In this document: positions 55,946-64,000 of the stretch, piece by piece
Position numbering within the stretch: the first letter of the stretch is position 1
Layout: each line of letters begins with the position of its first letter
NCBI GenBank assembly: GCA_033032865.1
Contig: JAWHQI010000229.1
Coordinates: forward strand, 1,884,501 to 1,948,500
Reading direction: 5' to 3'
Source: Dactylorhiza incarnata
Lineage: Eukaryota > Streptophyta > Magnoliopsida > Asparagales > Orchidaceae
Length of the DNA stretch: 64,000 bases
The notes under the pieces: model-generated
Databases searched by the model: none
The model's input: only the letters and a program-made list of their open reading frames with translations
What the model was told of the DNA's origin: nothing
Position numbers and translations under genes: made by a program

Positions 55946-56814
55946 TGTTGAAACCGATTTCTCAGTCTCTTGTGGAGCTCGGGGCCCTCACCGAAATGAG
56001 GGGCAGCTAGCCCTTACTGGTCCCTCAGAGAAGATGGACAGAAGACTAGAAAGGAGACTAAGACCTTAGTCACAGCGAGGAGGTCCCTCCACTAACCCGG
56101 AAGATCGTTGAGCGCTTCCCCTCCCAAGCCAAAGCTGAGACTCGGGCACCTTGGAGAGCTCTAGAAAAGCTGACCAAAGAAAGCCTGAGGAGAGAGAAGC
56201 TGAAGTGAGATCCTCTCCAAAGGTGCCCTTAAGGTCCTATTTATAGATTTTCTGATCTGGCCTGCAAATAGCAGGATTCCGCCTTTTGATTTTACTATCC
56301 GCACCCAAATGGGTCTGCTAACAGTCAAACTCCGCGGTTTGGAGAGGCTAAAAGCAGACCACCAAGGGTAAAAGGGTAATTTGACCATATCGGCTTATGG
56401 GCAAGGGGCTGTGAGAACCTTCCTGCGAGATCTTGTGTTCTCGCGGGCCTCCTCGCGAGCCCTACTCGCAATGCCCCTCTTAGGCGATCCCTTGTGAGGA
56501 CCTCGCCGGCCAATTCGGGCGATGTCTGCCGAGATGGGTGGCTCGTTGGCCGTTGCTTCTCCGCGGTAAATTGCCGAGGTCGGGATCTCGCGGCTCCCCT
56601 TGCGAGACCATCCCTTTGGCTTTAATGATCATAGAACGCTTCGTCGACTGCTGATGATCTCACTGCAGGGGTATGGTCGACGAGACCGGGGGAGTTCGAC
56701 GAACAAACCCGCGAGCGCTTATCTCGTCGACCCTTCTCGCTCGCCCTTCAGCGAGCTCCGTTCCACTGCCTTCTTTAGACCGTATCCTTGTCTGGCAAAT
56801 ATCGGGGTTGTACA
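55946..56814. mobile_element. Solo LTR inserted in RLC3
   Basis: 869 bp, TGTTGAAACC...GTTGTACA, with aacca at 55941-55945 and 56815-56819. Its organisation parallels the TR-GAG LTR (TGTTGAAACCGA start, GTGGAG(C/T)TCGGGGCCCTCA, CTTCCCCTCCCAAGCC, CCTATTTATAG), so it is from a related family. Confidence 0.9.
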
Positions 56815-57117
56815 AACCAAATCTCATGTCTTGTTCTTCTGAAGAGACTCCATCTCTTCCTCCATGTCATCTTTCCACTAAGAGTTATCTCTGCTCTCTA
56901 TAGCTTCACGAAAGGAACAAGGATCTGAGGAGATTACCTGAAATGCGTATGCTACAGTGTCCTGTAGCCTGAGAGGCAGTCGGACCTCTCTCCTAGACTT
57001 GCCTCTGGCAATCGAATACGGCTCCGCCTCGGTAGGTTGCATAGTGTCAGTATCCTCCGGGTCGGAGGAATCATCGTCGTCAGCTTTGTCATTTCCCTCT
57101 AGCTCCACCTCCACTGG
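56815..57117 (-). pseudogene. RLC3 pol, segment upstream of RT
   Basis: Encodes a linker with SREAIESRDNS-type sequence and KDDMEEEMESLQKNKT, the usual start of Copia RT, with two stops. Cut on the right by the TR-GAG LTR at 57118. Confidence 0.8.
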
Positions 57118-57500
57118 TGTTGAAACCGAGACTTGCGAACAAGACTTAGTCTCTGTGGAGTTCGGGGCCCTCAGCTAGCCGAGGGGCGACCAATCCTTAC
57201 TCCTCCCAAGGGAGAGCTCTAGGTTGAAGGTGTTGGAACTAGGGACTGGACCAAGGGCTTAGTGGGGAGGTCCCGCCACATACCCGGAAGCCCCTTAGGA
57301 ACTTCCCCTCCCAAGCCACTACTAAGCTTGGGCACCACTGGAGGCTCTCCTCACCCCCCTAGAGAGACTTGGGGAGGGAGAGAGCTAGCCTAGAATGAGA
57401 TCCCCCAAAATGGTGCCCCCTTGGTCCTATTTATAGGATTTCTGAAGTTGGGCTGCAAATAGCCGAAAACTGGTCTGCCAGATTACCAAAATACCCGTGA
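57118..57500 (-). repeat. TR-GAG 3' LTR, R/U5 side
   Basis: Matches 63610-64000. The minus strand has a TATA box CCTATAAATAGG at about 57425-57436, so transcription would run towards 57118. The LTR probably extends rightwards through the 50-bp array. Confidence 0.85.
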
Positions 57501-57579
57501 ACTGGGCTGCAGATAGCCAAATCCCGCTACTCTTCGGCGCTAAACGAAGACCGCCTACCCGGCTTGGAGCTGAGCGAGC

Positions 57580-59806
57580 CGGAGGCCTCCCGGCCTCCCC
57601 GGCTCGCCCCCACAAGAATCTGGGCGAGCTGGAGGCCTCCTGGCCTCCCCGGATCGCCCCCACAAGGCTCTGGCGAGTCGGAGGCCTGCCGGGAGGGGCG
57701 AGCCGAAGGACTCCCGGCCGTCCCAGCCATCCCAGCTCGCCCCCACAAGGCTCTGGGCGAGCCAGAGGCCTTCGGGCCCTCCCAGCTCGCCCCCACAAGG
57801 GTCTGGGCGAGCCGGAGGCCTCCCGGCCATCCCAGCTCGCCCCACAAGGTTCTGGGCGAGCCGGAGGCCTCCCGGCCCTCCCAGCTCGCCCCCACAAGGC
57901 TCTGGGCGAGCCGGAGGCCTCCCGGCCCTCCCAGCTCGCCCCCACAAGGCCCTGGGCGAGCCGGAGGCCTCCCGGCCCTCCCAGCTCGCCCCCACAAGGG
58001 TCTGGGCGAGCCGGAGGCCTCCCGGCCCTCCCAGCTCGCCCCCACAAGGGTCTGGGCGAGCCGGAGGCCTCCCGGCCCTCCCAGCTCGCCCCAACAAGGC
58101 TCTGGGCAAGCCGGAGGCCTCCCGGCCCTCCCAGCTCGCCCCCACAAGGGTCTGGCCGAGCCGGAGGCCTCCCGACCCTCCCAGCTTGCCCCCACAAGGT
58201 TTTGGGCCAGCCGGAGGCCTCACGGCCCTACCGACTCGCCCCACAAGGCTCTGGGCAAGCCGGAGGCCTCCCGGCCCTCCCAGCTCGCCCCCACAAGGGT
58301 CTGGGCGAGCCGGAGACCTCCCGGCCCTCCCAGCTCGCCCCCACAAGGGTCTGGGCGAGCCGGAGGCCTCCCGGCCCTCCCAGCTCACCCCCACAAGGTT
58401 CTGGGCGAGCCGGAGGCCTCCCGGCCCTCCCAGCTCGCCCCCACAAGGTTCTGGGCGAGCCGGAGGCCTCCCGGCCCTCCCAGCTCGCCCCCACAAGGTT
58501 CTGGGCGAGCCGGAGGCCTCCCGGCCCTCCCAGCTCGCCCCCACAAGGGTCTGGGCGAGCCGGAGGCCTCCCGGCCCTCCCAGCTCGCCCCCACAAGGTT
58601 CTGGGCGAGCCGGAGGCCTCCCGGCCCTCCCAGCTCGCCCCCACAAGGCTCTGGGCGAGCCGGAGGCCTCCCGGCCCTCCCAGCTCGCCCCCACAAGGGT
58701 CTGGGCGAGCCGGAGGCCTCCCGGCCCTCCCAGCTCGCCCCCACAAGGGTCTGGGCGAGCCGGAGGACTCCTGGCCCTCCCAGCTTGCCCCCACAAGGGT
58801 CTGGGCGAGCCGGATGCCTCCCTGCCCTCCCAGCTCGCCCCCACAAGGTTCTGGGCGAGCCGGAGGCCTCCCGGCCCTCCCAGCTCGCCCCCACAAGGCT
58901 CTGGGCGAGCCGGAGGCCTCCCGGCCCTCCCAGCTCGCCCCCATAAGGGTCTGGGCGAGCCGGAGGCCTCCCGACCCTCCCAGCTCGCCCCCACAAGGTT
59001 CTGGGCGAGCCGGAGGCCTCCCGGCCCTCCCAGCTCGCCCCCACAAGGCTCTGGGCGAGCCGGAGGCCTCCCGGCCCTCCCAGCTCGCCCCCACAAGGGT
59101 CTGGGCGAGCCGGAGGCCTCCCGGCCCTCCCAGCTCACCCCCACAAGGTTCTGGCCGAGCCGGAGTCCTCACGGCCCTCCCGGCTCGCCCCCACAAGGTT
59201 CTGGGCAAGCCGGAGTCCTCCCGGCCCTCCCAGCTCGCCCCCACAAGGGTTTGGGCGAGCCGGAGGCCTCCCGGCCCTCCCAGCTCGCCCCCACAAGGTT
59301 CTGGGCGAGCCGGAGGCCTTCCGGCCCTCCCAGCTCGCCCCCACAAGGGTCTGGGCGAGCCGGAGGCCTCCCGACCCTCCCAGCTCGCCCCCACAAGGTT
59401 CTGGGCGAGCCGGAGGCCTCCCGGCCCTCTCAGCTCGCCCCTACAAGGGTCTGGGCGAGCCGGAGGCCTCCCGACCCTCCCAGCTCTCCCCCACAAGGGT
59501 GTGGGCGAGCCGGAGGCCTCCCGACCCTCCCAGCTCGCCCCCACAAGGTTCTGGGCGAGCCGGAGGCCTCCCGGCCCTCCCAGCTCGCCCCCACAAGGTT
59601 CTGGGCGAGCCGGATGCCTCCCGGCTCTCCCAGCTCGCCCCTACAAGGCTCTGGGCGAGCCGGAGGCCTCCCGGCCCTCCCAGCCCTCCCAGCTCGCCCC
59701 CACAAGGGTCTGGGCGAGCCGGAGGCCTCCCGGCCCTCCCAGCTCGCCCTCACAAGGCTCTGGGCGAGCCGGAGGCCTCCCGGCTCTCCCAGCTCGCCCC
59801 CACAAG
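57580..59806. repeat. 50-bp GC-rich minisatellite, about 44 units
   Basis: The unit includes CAGCTCGCCCCCACAAGG, CTGGGCGAGCCGGAGGCCTC and CCGGCCCTCC at an exact 50-bp period. Most variation is in the two or three bases after ACAAGG. No stop codon occurs in most units in any frame, so frames of up to 834 codons on plus and 529 on minus are by-products of the repeat. Probably lies in the LTR U3. Confidence 0.95.
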
Positions 59807-60084
59807 GGAACAGTCCTGGGATGCGCCCCTCAGACTCGACTCACTCCAAACTCGACTCACTCCAAATGCTCACCCCTCCTCCTCCCGAGGTCGCGCCCTT
59901 TGGAAATATTGGGCCTAAAAATATCTTTGGCCTCGGGGGCCCACTCGGCGAATACAGGGTTGTACACAATCCCCGCTCTTTTCGAGCGTGACTCACGCTA
60001 GGAAAGAAATGTCCAACCCTGCATATTCGACGAGTGTCGCTGGGAATCCGGTTATTGGTGATATCTTGGAAAAGCCACAGCGCC

Positions 60085-60475
60085 TCCCCGAGACGTCCTC
60101 CAACCCTGCCGGCCAGTGATAGCCCGGCTAGCGAGACCACCTTGGGGGAGAAATACATAGCCTCCCCGAGAGGTCTTCCAACCCTGCAGGCTAGGGAGAG
60201 CCCGACAAGCGAGACCACCTCGGGGGAAAAATACATAGCCTCCCCGAGAGGTCTTCCAACCCTGCCGGCTAGTGAGAGCCCGGCTAGCGAGACCACCTCG
60301 GGGGAAAAATACATAGCCTCCCCGAGAGGTCTTCTAACCCTGCCGGCTAGTGAGAGCCCAGCTAGCGAAGCCACCTTGGGGGAAAATACATAGCCTCCCT
60401 GAGAGGTCTTCCAACCCTGCCGGCTAGTGAGAGCCCGGCTAGCGAAGCCACCTCGGGGGAAAATACTTAAGAGAA
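60085..60475. repeat. 78-bp minisatellite, about five units
   Basis: The unit contains CCTCCCCGAGAGGTCTTCCA, ACCCTGCCGGCTAGTGAGAG and GAGACCACCTCGGGGGAAAA, repeated every 78 bp. Confidence 0.92.
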
Positions 60476-60489
60476 TTTTCGGCCACTGT

Positions 60490-62095
60490 GCGGTTCTTGA
60501 CCCTGCCAGCTAGGTGGGAGCCTGGTCAGCAGGTCAGCATGGAGGCTAAGTACTTGGGACTTTCCTGCCACCGAGCGATCCTCGGACCTGCCAGCTTGAT
60601 GGAAACCTGGTCAGCGGGCCAGCATCGGGACTAAGTACTTGGGACTTTCCTGCCACCGAGCAATTCTCGGACCTGCCAGCTTGATGGGAGCCTGGTCAGC
60701 GGGCCAGCATCGGGACTAAGTACTTGGGATTTTCCTGCCACCGAGCGATCCTCAGACCTGCCAGCTTGATGGGAGTCTGGTCAGCGGGCCAGCATCGGGA
60801 CTAAGTACTTGGGACTTTCCTGCCACCGAGCGATCCTCGGACCTGCCAGCTTGATGGGAGCCTGGTCAGCGGGCCAGCATCGGGACTAAGTACTTGGGAC
60901 TTTCCTGCCACCGAGCGATCCTCGGACCTGCCAGCTTGATGGGAGCCTGGTCAGCGGGCCAGCGTCGGGGCTAAGTACCTTGAGATTTTCTTGCCACCGA
61001 GCGATCCTCGGACCTACCAGCTTGATGGGAGCCTGGTCAGCGGGCCAGCGTCGGGGCTAAGTACCTTGAGATTTTCCTGCCACCGAGCGATCCTCGGACC
61101 TGCCAGCTTGATGGGAGCCTGGTCAGCGGGCCAGCGTCGGGGCTAAGTATTTGAAATTTTCCTGCCACCGAGCGATCCTCGGACCTGCCAGCTTGATGGG
61201 AGCCTGGTCAGCGAGCCAGCGTTGGGGCTAAGTACCTTGAGATTTTCCTGCCACCGAGCGATCCTCGGACCTACCAGCTTGATGGGAGCCTGGTCAGCGG
61301 GCCAGCGTCGGGGCTAAGTACCTTGAGATTTTCCTGCCACCGAGCGATCCTCGGACCTGCCAGCTTGATGGGAGCCTGGTCAGCGGGCCAGCGTCGGGGC
61401 TAAGTATTTGAAATTTTCCTGCCACCGAGCGATCCTCGGACCTGCCAGCTTGATGGGAGCCTGGTTAGCGGGCCAGCGTCGGGGCTAAATACCTTGAGAT
61501 TTTCCTGCCACCGAGCGATCCTCGGACCTACCAGCTTGATGGGAGCCTGGTCAGCGGGCCAGCGTCGGGGCTAAGTACCTTGAGATTTTCCTGCCACCGA
61601 GCGATCCTCGGACCTGCCAGCTTGATGGGAGCCTGCTCAGCGGGCCAGCGTCGGGGCTAAGTATTTGAAATTTTCCTGCCACCGAGCGATCCTCGGACCT
61701 GCCAGCTTGATGGGAGCCTGGTCAACGGGCCAGCGTCGGGGCTAAATATTTGAAATTTTCCTGCCACCGAGCGATCCTCGGACCTGCCAGCTTGATGGGA
61801 GCCTGGTCAGCGGGCCAGCGTCGGGGCTAAGTACCTTGAGATTTTCCTGCCACCGAGCGATCCTCGGACCTACCAGCTTGATGGGAGCCTGGTCAGCGGG
61901 CCAGCGTCGGGGCTAAGTACCTTGAGATTTTCCTGCCACCGAGCGATCCTCGGACCTGCCAGCTTGATGGGAGCCTGGTCAGCGGGCCAGCGTCGGGGCT
62001 AAGTATTTGAAATTTTCCTGCCACCGAGCGATCCTCGGACCTGCCAGCTTGATGGGAGCCTGGTCAGCGGGCCAGCGTCGGGGCTAAGTATTTGA
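60490..62095. repeat. 85-bp minisatellite, about 18-19 units
   Basis: The unit contains TGCCACCGAGCGATCCTCGG, ACCTGCCAGCTTGATGGGAG and CCTGGTCAGCGGGCCAGC at 85-86 bp spacing. Two variants (CTTGAGATTTT and TTGAAATTTT) recur in a mixed order, suggesting multi-unit duplications. Confidence 0.94.
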
Positions 62096-62215
62096 AAACT
62101 TTCACTACATTAATCATCACATTACATGCAAGAAAAAAACTAAGTAAACAACCACGCTACATGAACTTAAGGGTGGAGAGAAGAAACTGGGCACTTAGAC
62201 AAACTTGGTCTCCTA

Positions 62216-63562
62216 CTACCGAGGGTGGTCTCCCTCGTTCCCATTTGGTTGTTGTTGTTGCCGCACCAAACCCCTCGCTTCCTTCAATTCCAAGAACTCA
62301 GGGCAGTTGATCGTCGCGTGACCTTCCTCATCGTGGAGGTCACAATAGGGTAACTCCACCCTACCCCCTCTTCCTCTTCTTCCTGCTTTTCTGACTCTCC
62401 TCCTTTTTTCCCAGCCAATCGCCATGGTCTGTTGAGGCGGTGGAGGGGATGCCCTTGGCCTCTGCCCCCACTTAGGGAGGTCAACCCCCTCTTCCTGGAA
62501 GTTGTCTTCCTCTTGGTCGAACTTTCTCTTGGGAGCCCCTACTCTTCCCCCCTACTGCCTTGCCTCTGGCTCACTCAGCTTGGCCAGCCTTCTCGCGAAC
62601 TCCGGGTTGGCCTCCTCACTCTCGACTTCTTCTGCCACCCTTTCCATCAACTCTTCAAAGGACAAAGGAGCTCTTCTCTTAAGGTCCATCTTGAAGAAGC
62701 CCTCCCGCAGCCCCAACGTGAAGGCGAGCTTGAGGATGTACCCGGGCACTTCTTGGACGAGGAGAACCTCCTCCCTGAACCGTTCCAGATAGTGAGCCAG
62801 CGACTCCCCTGGCTCTTGTTTGATCTTGAAAAGTGCCTCGACATCTTTCTTCTTCTTTCTTGACGTCGAGAAGCGTAGCAGAAAAGCTCGACGCAAGTCT
62901 TCGAAGGCGTAGATGGATCCTGCAGGGAGCTGATGGAACCAGTCCCTGGCCTTCTCCTTGAGGGTGACGGCAAAGAGCCGACACTTGAAGGCGTCCGACA
63001 TGGGCATGATGGAGACCATGTCCTCAAACCACTGCAGGTGCAAGACGGGGTCATCCTTGCCGAAGTAGTGAGACATCTCCGCCCCCTTGAACCCTTCCGG
63101 AATCGGGGCTGAGAGGATCAGCTCACAAAAAGGACCTCCTATGCTCGCCCCCCTTTGGGGCTGGGCGAGTGGGGGCATGGCGCCTCCCCTCTCGCCCCCT
63201 TGGGTCTCGGCAAGTGGGGGTCGAGGACCTCCCCACTCGCCCACTTGGGTCTCGGCGAGTGGGGGTCGAGGACCTCCCCACTCGCCCCCTTGGGTCTCGG
63301 CGAGTGGGGGTCGAGGACCTCCCCACACGCCCCCTTCCGTCACCTCTTTCCCGGATGCCTGGCCGAGGATGCTCTCGCCCACCTTTTGAGGTGAGGCCTC
63401 CAGACCACTTTCTCTCCTGCCTTCGCCTATCATGGCGAAAGTTAGCTGCAAGGTCTGCAGGATCTCTTGCCTGAAATTTTCAAACATCTCCAACGTCGCT
63501 CCATCCAGTGGGGGTTGCGAGCGACCTGGGTCGGATCCTCCACCTCCAGCCATGGAGCTCAT
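62216..63562 (-). pseudogene. Gypsy-type gag with one in-frame stop
   Basis: ATG at 63562 (MSSMAGGGGSDPG). Residues about 75-135 hold four 15-residue units GGEWGGPRPPLAETQ. The capsid follows with DPVLHLQWFEDMVSIMPMSD, ARDWFHQLPAGSIYAFEDLR and GESLAHYLERFREEV, as in Ty3/Gypsy gag. TAG at 62552-62554 ends it after 336 codons. The same frame then stays open to 62216 and encodes a knuckle YCDLHDEEGHATINCPEF. The stop is either a mutation or a natural boundary. Confidence 0.88.
63165..63350. repeat. 45-bp coding repeat within gag
   Basis: Four units around CTTGGGTCTCGGCGAGTGGG, 45 bp each, keeping the gag frame. Confidence 0.9.
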
Positions 63563-63609
63563 CTTGAGAGTTTCTTGAATCGGTCACACTCCACGCTCAC
63601 CGCACCATG

Positions 63610-64000
63610 TGTTGAAACCGAGACTTGCGAACAAGACTTAGTCTCTGTGGAGTTCGGGGCCTCAGCTAGCCGAGGGGCGACCAATCCTTACTCCTCCCAA
63701 GGGAGAGCTCTAGGTTGAAGGTGTTGGAACTAGGGACTGGACCAAGGGCTTAGTGGGGAGGTCCCGCCACATACCCGGAAGCCCATTAGAAACTTCCCCT
63801 CCCAAGCCACTACTAAGCTTGGGCACCACTGGAGGCTCTCCTCACCCCCCTAGAGAGACTTGGGGAGGGAGAGAGAGAGGGAAAGAGCTAGCCTAGAATG
63901 AGATCCCCCCAAATGGTGCCCCCTTGGTCCTATTTATAGGATTTCTGAAGTTGGGCTGCAAATAGCCGAAAACTGGTCTGCCAGATTACCAAAATACCCG
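63610..64000 (-). repeat. TR-GAG 5' LTR, cut by the window edge
   Basis: Starts TGTTGAAACCGAGACTTGCG; a few substitutions and a 12-bp purine insertion near 63867-63880 relative to 57118-57500. Confidence 0.9.

Larger units (their letters stand above)
54570..57117 (-). mobile_element. Copia remnant RLC3, split by a solo LTR and by the TR-GAG element
   Basis: Minus-strand Copia pol continues in order across 56815-57117 and 55128-55945, with a solo LTR (55946-56814) between. The 3' side has LTR-like sequence at about 54570-54840 (CCGAACCACGTAAT motif on the minus strand) and a 50-bp minisatellite. RNase H is missing. The 5' part would lie to the right of the TR-GAG element, outside the window. 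Confidence 0.82.
57118..64000 (-). mobile_element. Gag-only LTR retrotransposon (TR-GAG-like), right LTR incomplete
   Basis: Direct repeats begin TGTTGAAACCGAGACTTGCG at 57118 and 63610 and stay about 98% alike for the roughly 390 bp visible in both. A primer-site-like sequence lies beside the right LTR (minus strand CATGGTGCGGTGAGCG). The only coding part is gag (62216-63562, minus). No protease, RT or integrase is visible. The rest is three minisatellites of 50, 78 and 85 bp. The left LTR's right boundary cannot be fixed because the right LTR runs off the window. It is inserted in RLC3. Confidence 0.85.

Noticed and set aside
57497..60001. 834-codon plus-strand frame and long overlapping frames on both strands
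   Set aside because: All are translations of a 50-bp tandem repeat that is open in nearly every frame; there is no domain, and the frames end where the array ends.
62432..62863. 143-codon plus-strand frame
   Set aside because: It is antisense to the gag capsid region, which has clear Ty3/Gypsy motifs.

Overview
The window is nuclear DNA from a flowering plant. The only conventional host gene I can support is a glycoside-hydrolase-35 beta-galactosidase (BGAL) on the minus strand, with canonical GT-AG introns. Almost everything else is plant-type transposable elements: Copia and Ty3/Gypsy LTR retrotransposons with tRNA-Met-type primer sites, solo LTRs, MITEs, a tRNA-derived SINE-like repeat and several minisatellites. 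I cannot name the species. The protein resembles the Arabidopsis BGAL6/BGAL16 type.

Host gene: 14 exons of BGAL were rebuilt by eye from the start codon at 53339 down to 1773. They give 1,629 coding bases (543 codons) with consistent phases, no stops and both GH35 catalytic glutamates. The last 200-300 codons lie beyond the left edge. The gene spans more than 51.5 kb because TEs have filled its introns. Introns 3 (7.6 kb), 4 (16.4 kb), 8 (17.8 kb) and 13 (4.7 kb) are huge, while others are 77-100 bp.

Layout from left to right. 1-1140: decayed Copia 3' end (intron 14). 1773-1885: exon 14. 1933-6442: intron 13, one old LTR pair nested around another. 6595-8268: exons 13-9. 8357-26112: intron 8, holding a 10.7-kb Copia with a 5.5-kb Gypsy inside it, a non-autonomous LTR element (A1) carrying an inverted tRNA-Lys-like SINE dimer, and a third LTR-like pair. 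26113-27389: exons 8-5, with two MITEs in intron 7. 27390-43808: intron 4, holding MITEs, a foldback element and a 9.4-kb tandem array of one retrotransposon (five LTRs, four internal regions). 43809-43875: exon 4, an isolated 67-bp exon between 26-bp direct repeats. 43876-51449: intron 3, with element A2, solo LTRs and foldback elements. 51450-53339: exons 3-1. 54570-57117: a Copia remnant about 1.2 kb upstream of the gene, split by a solo LTR. 57118-64000: a gag-only LTR retrotransposon (TR-GAG-like) with three minisatellite arrays, running off the right edge.

The TEs do not act as a pathway with the gene. They are layered insertions whose target-site duplications give a relative chronology. 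The BGAL reading frame looks intact throughout, so transcripts would need very long introns removed. All element boundaries come from reading the sequence by eye; no database search was run.
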